From Eupransor demetentiae (GTDB lineage Bacteria > Bacillota > Bacilli > Lactobacillales > Lactobacillaceae): a DNA stretch of 64,000 bases. Both the position numbers and the translations under genes were made by a program. The stretch covers positions 124,001 through 188,000 of the forward strand of contig NZ_CAWVOH010000002.1 in the NCBI RefSeq assembly GCF_963930865.1. The letters run 5' to 3'. Under the pieces are notes generated by a model. It saw only the letters and a program-made list of their open reading frames with translations. It did not search any database and had not been told where the DNA came from. The stretch's first letter is position 1, and each line of letters opens with the position of its first letter. Of the stretch, positions 9,017-16,812 are shown piece after piece.

Positions 9017-9496
9017 ATGATTGCATTTGATCAAAATTTGACGATAATCTTAAGTTTTATAGCCGACTGGCTGCTTTTTGTCTTTCCATTTATGCAAGCG
9101 GTTATTGAGCTGTCGGAATATTCAGCCATGTTGGAAAATTATAAGACTGTAAGTGCCACTTTTAAGCGGGTCTCGCCCTGGTTCTGGCTTTTTCCACCGG
9201 TCAAGGTACATTTGGAGAATAATCGGTTAAAAAAGATTGCCCGTAGTGCCCATTTTTCCAAGAAAGACCATCACGACATGTTGGGCTTCGAATTGAAGGG
9301 CACGGCTTGGTTCTTCGTTTCTTTGGCTGGAATCTTTAATGGCTTTGGCGCAACATTGGAAGTCATTGAGCACTTCCACTTTGGCCACGAAAACCTGCTC
9401 TTTTGGCTGATTAATCTTTTGATGATTATTGTTGGGATTAGTACGGTTGCCATTCGGATGGCCTTCGCGGGACGAACGGTGGAGAAGTTTGGCTGA
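9017..9496 (+). CDS. Uncharacterised membrane protein, 159 aa
   Basis: Family not recognised. There are three or four predicted membrane segments (about residues 10-30, 98-118 and 128-150) and a basic cytoplasmic stretch between them with KVHLENNRLKKIARSAHF. A His-rich patch (IEHFHFGHEN) lies between the last two segments. The ribosome site is GAGGTAAAGG before ATG 9017. It stands alone between the fab/acc terminator and the tmRNA gene. Confidence 0.75.
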   Translation: MIAFDQNLTIILSFIADWLLFVFPFMQAVIELSEYSAMLENYKTVSATFKRVSPWFWLFPPVKVHLENNRLKKIARSAHFSKKDHHDMLGFELKGTAWFFVSLAGIFNGFGATLEVIEHFHFGHENLLFWLINLLMIIVGISTVAIRMAFAGRTVEKFG

Positions 9497-9541
9497 TGGT
9501 ACGTTAATAATGCCTAAAATATGACCGCTTATGCTGTTTGC

Positions 9542-9570
9542 TTTATGGCTTCAGTCGGATTTGCTATAAT
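9542..9570 (+). promoter_or_regulatory. ssrA promoter
   Basis: Perfect extended -10 TGCTATAAT (TATAAT at 9565-9570), with a poor -35 candidate TTTATG 17 bases upstream. The tmRNA 5' end begins 18 bases after the -10. Confidence 0.75.
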
Positions 9571-9587
9571 AAAAATGGCAATACTTC

Positions 9588-9944
9588 GGGTCTGTTTATG
9601 GAATTCGACAGGCTGCTTAGAGCATTGGCTGCATTCCGTCGTCCGGACGTTAAACGGGCAGACATTTAACTGCAAAAAACAATAACTCTTACGCTGTCGC
9701 TGCCTAAAAACCAGTAACACGTAGGCACTCTTGCTCAGCTGATAGAGTAAGTTTGCTTTTATAAATCAGTCAGCTCGCCCGGGTCTAGCCACCTGATAGG
9801 GCCGAGTTAAATCTGATCAGGTTAGTGATTCTGAGTTGCCGCGGACTATGGCGTGCAGAATCATGAATTTAAATGATAGTCCTATGAATGTAGACGCTGA
9901 TGTATCGGGCGGTTTGGACAGGGGTTCGACTCCCCTCAGATCCA
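9588..9944 (+). ncRNA. ssrA: Transfer-messenger RNA
   Basis: The tmRNA rescues stalled ribosomes and tags the released protein for proteolysis. Its ends form a tRNA-like acceptor stem: GGGTCTG (9588-9594) pairs with CAGATCC (9937-9943), followed by discriminator A; the CCA end is not encoded. The T arm GGGGTTCGACTCCCC is intact. The tag frame starts at GCA 9672 and reads AKNNNSYAVAA with stop at 9705-9707. The 3' end is duplicated about 2 kb downstream, a sign of integration at this gene. Confidence 0.97.
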
Positions 9945-9949
9945 TTTAA
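9894..9949 (+). repeat. Direct repeat 1: 3' end of ssrA (attachment-site-like)
   Basis: These 56 bases recur exactly at 11950-12005. The repeat covers the last 51 bases of the tmRNA gene, including the whole T arm and acceptor 3' strand, plus five following bases. The conserved 3' end of ssrA is a well-known target for tyrosine-recombinase integration. Confidence 0.95.
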
Positions 9950-9981
9950 AAAGGATGAGATGTTTATCTCATCCTTTTTTA
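9950..9981 (+). terminator. ssrA terminator
   Basis: GGATGAGAT (9953-9961) and ATCTCATCC (9966-9974) form a perfect nine-base stem with loop GTTT, followed by six T. It overlaps the end of the convergent small membrane-protein gene. Confidence 0.93.
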
Positions 9982-10254
9982 TTTATCAAAATCATCAATT
10001 TCTTGCAGCATTTTTTTATCTTTTACTTTTGTTCGTTTGTCTTGTTTTTCATCGCTAAAGTAAACGAAGAAAAAGGTAGCACAAATAGTATAAGTGACGA
10101 GCGTTAAAATCCAGTGATTAAGGATGAAGGAAATTAGCGCCACGACGGCCAGAAGACCTAACAGTACCGGTATCCACTTGAAGATGGTGTAGCTAGCCAG
10201 AAACATGTAATAGATTGCCAAAAAGAAGAGGCATATAAAACCGAAAATTACCAC
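9979..10254 (-). CDS. Small membrane protein, 91 aa, in the islet
   Basis: Family not recognised. Three hydrophobic segments fill roughly residues 3-68, then a charged tail (DEKQDKRTKVKDKK) that is probably cytoplasmic. GTG start at 10254 overlaps by one base (TAGTG) the stop of the 50-residue ORF upstream, so the two are probably translationally coupled. It ends inside the ssrA terminator. Confidence 0.7.
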   Translation of the reverse strand: MVIFGFICLFFLAIYYMFLASYTIFKWIPVLLGLLAVVALISFILNHWILTLVTYTICATFFFVYFSDEKQDKRTKVKDKKMLQEIDDFDK

Positions 10255-10406
10255 TATTTGCTGCCTTTCCGGGAAGGATGGCCGCCCTTGTAATTGACGC
10301 TATCGGAATCATTGGCATCGATAATATGCATGCCGATGACAAAGATGTAAAAGAGAACTGAAATGATAATAATCCATTTTTGTTGTCGATTGATTTTGTA
10401 CTTCAT
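10254..10406 (-). CDS. Single-pass small membrane protein, 50 aa, in the islet
   Basis: A short ORF starting MKYKINRQQK, with one membrane segment (about residues 11-28, IIIISVLFYIFVIGMHII) and a polar tail ending GGHPSRKGSK. AAGGA precedes the ATG at 10406 by about six bases. Its TAG overlaps the GTG of the next gene by one base. Homologues are not known to me; the two may act together. Confidence 0.6.
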   Translation of the reverse strand: MKYKINRQQKWIIIISVLFYIFVIGMHIIDANDSDSVNYKGGHPSRKGSK

Positions 10407-10520
10407 TGGATAATCCTTGCTGCAGGGGATGGAGGAAAAGTTTTCTTTGAACTGCTTTTAATTATATTATTTTTAAGATTATTTCTGTAATAAAGTTTAA
10501 CATCTTTCTTTTTTGAAATT

Positions 10521-10554
10521 TATCGCACGACAGGCGATATTTCCGTTGTATAAT
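10521..10554 (+). promoter_or_regulatory. Promoter and inverted repeat before the NADH oxidase
   Basis: TATAAT at 10549-10554 is the probable -10. TATCGC (10521-10526) and GCGATA (10533-10538) form a six-base inverted repeat with a seven-base spacer over the -35 region, suitable as a repressor or activator site. It does not match the Rex consensus as I know it. Confidence 0.5.
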
Positions 10555-10595
10555 GAAGTTAGTTCATGTGAAGAAGTAAACAAAAGGAGTTTTAT

Positions 10596-11936
10596 ATGAA
10601 AATCGCAATTATTGGTGCTACTCATGCAGGTGTTTTTGCTGCAAAACAGATTAAGGTAGAACACCCGGAAGCTCAGATTGACGTCTTTGAAAAGAACCAC
10701 ACGGTCTCGTTCTTATCGTGTGGCATCGCACTTTGGATTGGAGATCACGTCTCTTCACCACAGAAAATGTTTTACGAATCACCTGAATCCTTGACAGAGC
10801 AAGGAATCACCATGCACATGGGAACTGAAGTAACGAAAGCTGATTTAGCAGCGAAGCATCTAGTTTACCGGGATTTGGCATCTGGAAAAGAAACAACGGA
10901 CGACTACGATAAGATTGTGATTACCACAGGTTCAAAGGCAGTTAAACCAGCCTTGCCAGGAATTGATTCTGACCGTGTTTACGATTCAAAAAACTGGGAT
11001 AACGCAAAAACTTTGAAAGAGGTTACGCCCGATATTAAGTCGGCCGTGGTGATTGGTGCTGGTTATATCGGTGCCGAATTGGCCGAACAACTTTCAGTAA
11101 CTGGAAAGCAAGTAACCTTAATTGATGGATTGAATCGTGTTTTGGCTAACAATACTGCCGAAGATTTTTCATCAGTCTTTCAAAAGGAATATGAGCAACA
11201 CGGTGTTAAACTAGCTTTGAATCAGTTGGTGCAGTCCTTCGAAGAAACGAATGATGGCATTAAGGTGGTCACTGATAAAGGTGTCTATGAGGCGGATATT
11301 GCTATTTTGGGAATTGGTTTTGTACCTAACACTGCAATGTTCAAGGGCCAAGTTAAGATGTTGAAGAATGGTGCTATCGAGACGAACAAATACATGGAAA
11401 CTTCAGTTCCAGGCATCTTTGCGGCGGGCGATGCAGCGACTGTATTTTATAACCCGACTCAAAAATATGATTACATTCCTTTGGCTACTAATGCAGTCCG
11501 CCAGGGCTTGCTGGTTGGAAAAAACATTGTGAAACCCAGCCTTGCTTATCAGGGAACGCAGGCCACTTCGGCTGTTGAACTTTACGACATTGCCTACGCC
11601 GCAACTGGTTTAACTGTTGATGGTGCCACTCAACGCGGTCTGGATGCTGAATCCGTGACCATCGAAGAAGATTACCGGCCGGACTTTATGCTCTCCACAA
11701 CAAAAGTTAAGGCTTCTCTGACTTGGGATAAAGGCACGAAGCGTATTATTGGCGGAGCCTTTATGTCGAAGCATGACATCTCTCAAGCAGCTAATGTCGT
11801 GTCGCTTGCCATTGAAAACAAGATGACTATTGATCAGTTGGCGATGACAGACTTCTTCTTCCAGCCTAACTTTGGTCAACCAATTAACTACATTTCTTCC
11901 GTTGCGATGGCGGCTTCTGCTAAAGCAGCAAAATAA
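10596..11936 (+). CDS. nox: NADH oxidase (H2O-forming type, CoA-disulfide reductase family)
   Basis: FAD-dependent oxidoreductase that in LAB regenerates NAD+ by reducing O2 to water. The 446-residue protein has the N-terminal FAD loop IGATHAG, the single redox Cys42 in FLSCGIALW, an NAD loop VVIGAGYIGAELAE near residue 150 and the second FAD motif GIFAAGDAA near 280. Family members with the same Cys can be peroxide-forming or CoA-disulfide reductases. It is the only enzyme gene in the islet inserted after ssrA. Confidence 0.9.
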   Translation: MKIAIIGATHAGVFAAKQIKVEHPEAQIDVFEKNHTVSFLSCGIALWIGDHVSSPQKMFYESPESLTEQGITMHMGTEVTKADLAAKHLVYRDLASGKETTDDYDKIVITTGSKAVKPALPGIDSDRVYDSKNWDNAKTLKEVTPDIKSAVVIGAGYIGAELAEQLSVTGKQVTLIDGLNRVLANNTAEDFSSVFQKEYEQHGVKLALNQLVQSFEETNDGIKVVTDKGVYEADIAILGIGFVPNTAMFKGQVKMLKNGAIETNKYMETSVPGIFAAGDAATVFYNPTQKYDYIPLATNAVRQGLLVGKNIVKPSLAYQGTQATSAVELYDIAYAATGLTVDGATQRGLDAESVTIEEDYRPDFMLSTTKVKASLTWDKGTKRIIGGAFMSKHDISQAANVVSLAIENKMTIDQLAMTDFFFQPNFGQPINYISSVAMAASAKAAK

Positions 11937-11949
11937 TCATTAAATGAAT

Positions 11950-12005
11950 ACGCTGATGTATCGGGCGGTTTGGACAGGGGTTCGACTCCCCTCAGATCCA
12001 TTTAA
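11950..12005 (+). repeat. Direct repeat 2: orphan copy of the ssrA 3' end
   Basis: Exact copy of 9894-9949. No tmRNA body precedes it, so it is not a second tmRNA gene. It begins 13 bases after the NADH oxidase stop and marks the far boundary of the islet. Confidence 0.95.
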
Positions 12006-12011
12006 GAAATC

Positions 12012-12060
12012 AAGGGCAGGCATTAAGGTGTAAAAATCTTGATGTTAAGCCCTTTTTATT
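12012..12060 (+). terminator. Possible terminator after the orphan ssrA fragment
   Basis: AAGGGC (12012-12017) and GCCCTT (12049-12054) can pair around a long A/T-rich interior, followed by a T-run. It may be the original ssrA terminator, displaced by the insertion, and could now serve the NADH oxidase gene. Confidence 0.45.
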
Positions 12061-12089
12061 TTTAGATAATCAAGAGGAATAACACCAAA

Positions 12090-12176
12090 ATGAATAGCGT
12101 AGACTGGGTTATTCTAAAAAAGTCTCAGTGTAATGAAGCGGCTATTACTAGCTTGATACGGGGATTAATTTACTAA
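12090..12176 (+). CDS. Possible 28-aa leader ORF
   Basis: A 28-codon ORF starting MNSVDWVILKK; AGAGGAA lies about ten bases before the ATG. Its TAA overlaps by one base (TAATG) the start of the next small ORF. Coding is supported only by the ribosome site and the stop-start overlap; it could be chance. Confidence 0.3.
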   Translation: MNSVDWVILKKSQCNEAAITSLIRGLIY

Positions 12177-12340
12177 TGCTATTAATATTAATTATTATTA
12201 TTTTGTTTCTGTTTCTTGGGGCGCTGTTTAGTTTTATTGGCTATGGACTCGGTGCGATTATCGGGATTATTACTTACTTCCGCTGGAAGGGCTTGCTCTT
12301 CTTGCTTCTGCTCTTTCTGTTCTTCTATTTCTTTTTGTAA
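12176..12340 (+). CDS. Small hydrophobic membrane protein, 54 aa
   Basis: Nearly all residues are hydrophobic: two membrane segments (about 2-32 and 38-54) separated by a short TYFRWKG loop. It begins in a TAATG overlap and is followed within a few bases by a strong terminator, which supports a real transcription unit. Function unknown. Confidence 0.5.
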   Translation: MLLILIIIILFLFLGALFSFIGYGLGAIIGIITYFRWKGLLFLLLLFLFFYFFL

Positions 12341-12342
12341 GC

Positions 12343-12373
12343 CAAGCTCTTCCTCTCGGAAGAGCTTTTTTAA
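12343..12373 (+). terminator. Terminator before kup
   Basis: AAGCTCTTCC and GGAAGAGCTT form a perfect ten-base stem with loop TCTC, followed by a T-run. Confidence 0.92.
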
Positions 12374-12376
12374 TAC

Positions 12377-12405
12377 TTGAATCCTTCACAAAGTGGCGTT
12401 ACACT
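12377..12405 (+). promoter_or_regulatory. kup promoter
   Basis: TTGAAT (12377-12382), a 17-base spacer and TACACT (12400-12405), 27 bases before the kup start codon. Confidence 0.7.
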
Positions 12406-12431
12406 TTCTTCTAATTGCAGGAGGAAAGAAA

Positions 12432-14456
12432 ATGGTTAGTTCAGCAACGAAGTCAAAGTTGAAGTATGCTGGTTTCCTAATTGCGCTGGGAATCGTCTAT
12501 GGCGATATTGGAACGTCGCCACTCTACACGATGAATGCTATCATTGCTGGAAACGCCCACACGACCGACTTGAAGGCCCTCGTGATTGGGTCCGTTTCCT
12601 TGGTTTTCTGGACCTTGATGTTAATCACGACGGTCAAATACGTCTTGATTGCCTTGCGGGCTGACAACCACGGCGAAGGTGGGATTTTCTCCCTCTACAG
12701 TAAAGTGCGCAACAAGCAAATGAAGTGGCTGATTATCCCGGCTATGGTTGGTGGGGCGGCCCTACTGGCCGATGGCGCGCTAACCCCGGCGGTGACCGTT
12801 ACCTCGGCCGTTGAGGGGCTGGAAGGCCAGCACTTTGGCATGTTGGTCTTTCCCAGCGGGATTGATTTTGTTGTGCCGGTCGTTCTAACCATCTTGTTGG
12901 TGGTCTTCGCTTTGCAACGCAAAGGAACGACCAAGATTGGAAAAATGTTTGGCCCCTTGATGCTGATCTGGTTCTCCTTCATCGGCTTCTTCGGGCTATT
13001 ACAAGTTTTCCATTATCCAGAAATTCTGAAGGCCCTTTCTCCTGTTTACGCCTTTCAGACATTGTTTAGCGCTGACAATGAACTCGGTATCTTCATTCTG
13101 GGTAATATTTTCCTGGCAACGACTGGTGCTGAGGCCCTTTATTCGGACATGGGCCACGTTGGTAAAAAGAACATTTACCTGAGCTGGCCATTCGTTTACA
13201 CCACCTTGATGCTGAATTACATGGGTCAGGGTGCTTGGGCAATTATGCACAACGCGCATGGTAGCAATCTCAACCTCTTTTTCGACATTTTGCCAAATCA
13301 GTGGCGTCTAATTGGGGTCATTTTGAGTACGGTGGCGGCCGTGATTGCTTCCCAAGCCTTGATTACGGGGGCCTTTACTCTGGTTTCCGAAGCGATTTCA
13401 TTAAAAATCATGCCCCGTTTGCGGATCGCTTATCCAAACGAATTCCGCGGTCAGATGTACATTTCCTTCGTCAATTGGGTGCTCTTCGTGGCTGGCGTGG
13501 TTGTCGTTGTTTTCTTTCAAACCTCGCATAACATGGAATCGGCTTATGGTTTGGCCATCACGATTACTATGTTGATGACGACCATGCTTCTGTTCGAGTT
13601 CATTCGGTCGAAGACTCGTCTCGTTTTGGCGGTAATTTTTGCCATCGTCTTTGGCTCCATCGAGACCCTTTTCTTGATTGCTAGCCTGGGTAAATTCATC
13701 CACGGTGGTTACTTTACGCTGATGTTGATGCTGCTGATCTTATCCGTCATGGTTTTCTGGTACTACGGCAACAAGCGCCGCGAAGCGCTTTCTTACAACA
13801 ACGATTATTTGTCGTTGAAGAATTATCGGCGACAGCTCATGCAACTATCACGGGACCAAGAGGTGCCTTTGATGGCGACAAATTTGGTTTACATCGTCAA
13901 TGTTTACGATAACTATCAAATTAAGAAATCTGTGATTTATTCCTTGCTGGGCGCGCGGCCAAAGCGGGCCAAGGTTTACTGGTTTGTCACGATTAAGGAA
14001 TCGATTAACCCTTATGAAAAGTCCTACTCCGTCGACTTGATGGGGAGCCAAAACATGGTGCGCGTGGTTTTGAACCTGGGCTTTAAGGTTGATCCTGAAG
14101 TAGAGTACTATGTTCGCCAGATTGCTAAGAATTTGATTAAACAAGGCGTTTTGGAGCCACAAAAGATTCGTTATGGTCTCGACAAAAACCGCAGTGTTGG
14201 TGACTTCAAGTATGTTTTGACCAACAATTACTACACTGACTTGAAGACGGTTTCGACGATTTCTGCCTGGGACCGCTTCCTAATCGGCGGTCGTGTTTGG
14301 TTGCAGTCGCACTCCGTGCACCTACGCTACTTCTACCGCCTGCGTTTTTCAGATACGGTTGAAGAAATCGTGCCACTCTTTATCGAACATAAGAAAGCTT
14401 CCAAGCTGCGGCAACTATCCATTAAAAATCAATTGCCACACGAGCAGCATGAGTAA
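12432..14456 (+). CDS. kup: KUP-family potassium transporter
   Basis: Membrane K+ uptake protein, probably K+/H+ symport. The 674-residue product opens with about twelve membrane helices (residues 15-450), including the family signature GIVYGDIGTSPLYT near residue 22, followed by a hydrophilic cytoplasmic C-terminal domain. ATG at 12432, right after AGGAGGAAAGAAA, is chosen over an upstream GTG. It is a single-gene unit with its own promoter and terminator. Confidence 0.94.
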   Translation: MVSSATKSKLKYAGFLIALGIVYGDIGTSPLYTMNAIIAGNAHTTDLKALVIGSVSLVFWTLMLITTVKYVLIALRADNHGEGGIFSLYSKVRNKQMKWLIIPAMVGGAALLADGALTPAVTVTSAVEGLEGQHFGMLVFPSGIDFVVPVVLTILLVVFALQRKGTTKIGKMFGPLMLIWFSFIGFFGLLQVFHYPEILKALSPVYAFQTLFSADNELGIFILGNIFLATTGAEALYSDMGHVGKKNIYLSWPFVYTTLMLNYMGQGAWAIMHNAHGSNLNLFFDILPNQWRLIGVILSTVAAVIASQALITGAFTLVSEAISLKIMPRLRIAYPNEFRGQMYISFVNWVLFVAGVVVVVFFQTSHNMESAYGLAITITMLMTTMLLFEFIRSKTRLVLAVIFAIVFGSIETLFLIASLGKFIHGGYFTLMLMLLILSVMVFWYYGNKRREALSYNNDYLSLKNYRRQLMQLSRDQEVPLMATNLVYIVNVYDNYQIKKSVIYSLLGARPKRAKVYWFVTIKESINPYEKSYSVDLMGSQNMVRVVLNLGFKVDPEVEYYVRQIAKNLIKQGVLEPQKIRYGLDKNRSVGDFKYVLTNNYYTDLKTVSTISAWDRFLIGGRVWLQSHSVHLRYFYRLRFSDTVEEIVPLFIEHKKASKLRQLSIKNQLPHEQHE

Positions 14457-14459
14457 AGG

Positions 14460-14493
14460 AAAAGCCTTTCCGAGGGGAAGGGCTTTTTTATTT
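14460..14493 (+). terminator. kup terminator
   Basis: AAGCCTTTCC and GGAAGGGCTT pair around GAGG, followed by a T-run. Confidence 0.9.
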
Positions 14494-14568
14494 GTTATTG
14501 TAATGTGGCTTTCACGCACCAAAAGCTTTGCTATAATCAAAAGTGAATTGTGAAGAGGAGAATAAGGA

Positions 14569-15237
14569 ATGACGGAAAAATTTTCAGAAGTATTGCGCGA
14601 AGAGAATATTGAAGAATGGCACAAGACGATTAACCATCGTTTTTCTAAGGAATTATTTGATGGGACGATTGCGGATGGGGTGATGGCCGGCTATTTGGTC
14701 CAGGATTATCGTTTTCAGGATGGCTTCATTGCCTTGCTGGGCGCGGCCATTGTTTCTGCTGATGATCCGCAGGCTCGCTTGCGCTTTGCTAGGTTTGTCG
14801 GGGAAGTTGCGGGGGATGAACATACCTACTTTGTGAAGTCCTTTGAGGCTTTCCATTTGTCGGCTGCTGATCGAGAAGCGATTCCGGATACCAGTGCGAC
14901 GGCTAGCTTCAAAAAGATCTTTAAGGAAGCCACCGATACGCGCAACTATGCCGCGGTCTTGGGCGTTTTGCTCGTGACCGAGTGGATTTATAAGGATTGG
15001 GCGGCCCAGGCACCGGTGCCGGCTGAACGACCACAGTCCTTTATTTATACTGAGTGGATTGAACTGCATGAATATCAAGGCTTCCTCGACATCGTCAAGT
15101 TTCTGCGCAGTGAAATGGACCGGGTGGGTGTCGCGGATCAGGCGATGGCTCGTAAGTACTTCAAGACGACGGTGGATGCGGAGGTCGATTTCTTTAACTC
15201 GAGTTATGCAGCACCGATTGAAGGAATTGAACGATAA
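14569..15237 (+). CDS. tenA: TenA family protein
   Basis: All-helical heme-oxygenase-like fold of 222 residues. TenA proteins hydrolyse aminopyrimidine intermediates in thiamin salvage. Typical segments are YLVQDYRF near residue 45, GEVAGDEHTYF and YTEWIELHEYQGF. The position that holds the active-site Cys in TenA_C enzymes reads VTEWIYKDW, without Cys, so this looks like the Cys-less TenA_E class. No other thiamin gene is nearby; an extended -10 type promoter (TTTGCTATAAT) lies just upstream. Confidence 0.82.
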   Translation: MTEKFSEVLREENIEEWHKTINHRFSKELFDGTIADGVMAGYLVQDYRFQDGFIALLGAAIVSADDPQARLRFARFVGEVAGDEHTYFVKSFEAFHLSAADREAIPDTSATASFKKIFKEATDTRNYAAVLGVLLVTEWIYKDWAAQAPVPAERPQSFIYTEWIELHEYQGFLDIVKFLRSEMDRVGVADQAMARKYFKTTVDAEVDFFNSSYAAPIEGIER

Positions 15238-15247
15238 ATGGTGTGGG

Positions 15248-15272
15248 AAAAAGGCCTTTGGGCCTTTTTTCA
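15248..15272 (+). terminator. tenA terminator
   Basis: AAAAAGGCC and GGCCTTTTTT pair around TTTG. Confidence 0.9.
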
Positions 15273-15317
15273 TTTGTGCCAATTTAAGGGCTAGCTATGC
15301 CAAATATCTATTCAGTG
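15271..15317 (+). repeat. 47-base conserved block, copy e5
   Basis: About 80 percent identical by eye to 18573-18619; both begin CATTTRTGCCA and contain RATATCTWTTC. Each copy lies directly after a preceding gene or terminator and just before an accessory gene. It resembles the left part of the 64-bp elements at 54.1-55.0 kb (TATGCC start). Confidence 0.55.
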
Positions 15318-15358
15318 GAAGCGAACTAAGTGACAATAATTGCCAGAGGGAAGCTGAC

Positions 15359-15934
15359 ATGGTTTGGGATAACATTTTAAAGTTTTTGCAGGGCGTGTCC
15401 TATTTGACGGGCATTATTGGAGTTCTTGGCGTTTGGATTGCACTTAATACATACAAGGAAAATAAAAAGAATCGCGATAGTGAAGGGCAAAGAGAGGTGA
15501 TAAAGACATCGATAGAGGTCTTAGGCGTTTTTGCTAATGATTTGATTCCCAGTATGATTCTTCACGAAGATAATTGGAGAAAGTTATACAACGATAGTAA
15601 GATTTCATTTGTAGAACGAGCGAACGGAATATCTGAGAAACAAGGGAACTATGATCGAATTAAGATTAGTGATTTGAATGAAACAGTGTTAACTGCTCTT
15701 CGTGTTAAGGCAAAATTGAAAACAGGCATGCTAACTACTTTCAATATCCTTGAACAGATGTCAGTTTACATGAATTATAATCTTGTGGATAACAAGTTAA
15801 TTTATTCGACTGTTCATGCTATTTTCATTAATTTTGTTTCTGATAATTTTGATGTTCTTAGAGCATTACAGAGCGAAGAAACACCATTTAACAACTTGGA
15901 AAAACTTTTTTATAACTGGAAAAATTATAAGTAA
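15359..15934 (+). CDS. Uncharacterised membrane-anchored protein, 191 aa
   Basis: Family not recognised. One membrane segment near the N-terminus (about residues 10-30, with YLTGIIGVLGVWIAL) is followed by a charged cytoplasmic region. The longer open frame upstream is rejected because it overlaps tenA; ATG 15359 has AGAGGGAAG before it. The gene is clearly more A/T-rich and uses more AGA/ATA-type codons than its neighbours, suggesting transfer. It follows repeat block e5. Confidence 0.65.
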   Translation: MVWDNILKFLQGVSYLTGIIGVLGVWIALNTYKENKKNRDSEGQREVIKTSIEVLGVFANDLIPSMILHEDNWRKLYNDSKISFVERANGISEKQGNYDRIKISDLNETVLTALRVKAKLKTGMLTTFNILEQMSVYMNYNLVDNKLIYSTVHAIFINFVSDNFDVLRALQSEETPFNNLEKLFYNWKNYK

Positions 15935-15938
15935 ATGA

Positions 15939-15967
15939 TTGACAATTGAATTTTTAGAATAGATAAT
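15939..15967 (+). promoter_or_regulatory. Promoter of the first 34-aa ORF
   Basis: TTGACA (15939-15944), a 17-base spacer and GATAAT (15962-15967), close to the sigma-A consensus. Confidence 0.85.
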
Positions 15968-15993
15968 CTAAATATACGGAGGAGGTAACGAAC

Positions 15994-16098
15994 ATGGACG
16001 AAATTATTAAAGAGCTTACCTCAGAAATCGAAAAAGAAATTCATCAAGAAATTGAAGATAATCGTTACAAAGTCTTTGCAAAAAAGCTAATCAAATAA
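15994..16098 (+). CDS. 34-aa protein, copy 1 of a small paralogous family
   Basis: Begins MDEIIKELTSEIEKEI and ends FAKKLIK. It aligns over its full length with the 34-residue ORF at 18661-18765 (shared MDEI, LxxEL/I, I-H, F-K-LIK). The predicted structure is one charged amphipathic helix with no signal peptide. A near-consensus promoter, a GGAGGAGG ribosome site and a terminator surround it, so it is a complete one-gene unit. Function unknown. Confidence 0.7.
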   Translation: MDEIIKELTSEIEKEIHQEIEDNRYKVFAKKLIK

Positions 16099-16131
16099 AA
16101 AAACACCTTCCGGATGAAAGGTGTTTTCATT
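16098..16131 (+). terminator. Terminator of the first 34-aa ORF
   Basis: AACACCTT (16102-16109) and AAGGTGTT (16118-16125) pair, with T's after it. It may also serve the convergent nitroreductase gene. Confidence 0.8.
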
Positions 16132-16135
16132 TACT

Positions 16136-16735
16136 TTACTTTAACAAACGGCTACGTACGCTGTCTTCGATATAGTCCTTTTCGCCGGCAGGGCCTTCGA
16201 TGGATCCAAAGGGCATTTCGGCACGGAGCTTCCAAGTGTCGGGCACGTCGAATTCGCGAGCAACGTCAGCATCAATCAAAGGATTGTAGTGCTGGTTTGA
16301 AGTGCCGATGCCGTTTTCTGCAAAGGTCAACCAAACGGCGTAGGTTGAAATTCCAATTGCCTGCTCTGACCAGTCGTAGAAATTGTCGGCGTAGGCTGGG
16401 AAGGCTTCTTCCAAATCAGTCACAACGCTAGTGTCAGTGAAATAAAGAACGGTTCCAAAGCCAGACTTGAAGGCGCCGTTGATTTTGGCGGCCGTCTTCG
16501 CAAAGGCCTCTTCACTCTTAGCAACCGCCTTCAAGCGGTCCAAAGTCATGTCCCAAAGCTTCTTATGAGAATCGCCAGTCAAAACGAGGACACGAACGGA
16601 TTGGCTGTTCATTGCTGATGGAGCTTCACGCAAGGCTTCGTTAACCATGTGGTGAATTTCTTCGGGTGTTTGTGTGAGCTTGTCGCCGAGTTGGTAAATT
16701 GAGCGGCGCTTCTTTTGTAATTCGTTAAAGGTCAT
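16136..16735 (-). CDS. Nitroreductase family protein
   Basis: FMN-dependent NAD(P)H oxidoreductase of the nitroreductase fold, 199 residues. KKRRSIYQLG near residue 10 and EAPSAMNSQSVRVLVL match the FMN-binding start, and GIGTSNQHYNP with DVPDTWKLRAEMPFG the C-terminal half (subgroup with HBN1-like fungal and LAB proteins). ATG at 16735 follows AAGGAGC; an upstream in-frame start is less likely. It is divergent from an Rrf2-type regulator, which may control it. Confidence 0.88.
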   Translation of the reverse strand: MTFNELQKKRRSIYQLGDKLTQTPEEIHHMVNEALREAPSAMNSQSVRVLVLTGDSHKKLWDMTLDRLKAVAKSEEAFAKTAAKINGAFKSGFGTVLYFTDTSVVTDLEEAFPAYADNFYDWSEQAIGISTYAVWLTFAENGIGTSNQHYNPLIDADVAREFDVPDTWKLRAEMPFGSIEGPAGEKDYIEDSVRSRLLK

Positions 16736-16767
16736 GTTTTTAGCTCCTTGTGCTTTTATAAAATACA

Positions 16768-16783
16768 AGTATTATGGTATACT
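16768..16783 (+). promoter_or_regulatory. Divergent promoter region, nitroreductase / Rrf2 regulator
   Basis: Extended -10 TGGTATACT (TATACT 16778-16783) drives the regulator. AGTAT (16768-16772) and ATACT (16779-16783) form an inverted repeat over it, a plausible autoregulatory site. Confidence 0.55.
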
Positions 16784-16812
16784 GCTTTTAGCAATTCGTC
16801 AAGGAGGGCAAA

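Larger units (their letters stand above)
9950..11949. mobile_element. 2-kb islet between duplicated ssrA 3' ends
   Basis: The segment between the two 56-bp ssrA repeats carries two small membrane-protein genes (minus strand) and an NADH oxidase gene (plus strand). No integrase, transposase or other mobility gene is seen, so it is either a remnant whose mobility genes were deleted or an element moved by an enzyme supplied elsewhere. Integration is inferred from the repeat geometry: the intact ssrA lies at one end and an orphan 3' fragment at the other. Confidence 0.75.

Noticed and set aside
9500..9570. Possible additional 64-bp-type element before ssrA (CAGTCGGATTTGC similar to the flank of e1)
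   Set aside because: Only a short flank matches; the paired TATGCC/GGCATA ends and spacing are absent.
11950..12005. Second tmRNA or a tRNA gene
   Set aside because: Only the last 51 bases of ssrA are present; no 5' acceptor strand, tag frame or D-like region precedes it.
15059..15358. 100-codon upstream extension of the 191-aa gene
   Set aside because: It overlaps the end of tenA in another frame and crosses the tenA terminator; ATG 15359 has a ribosome site.
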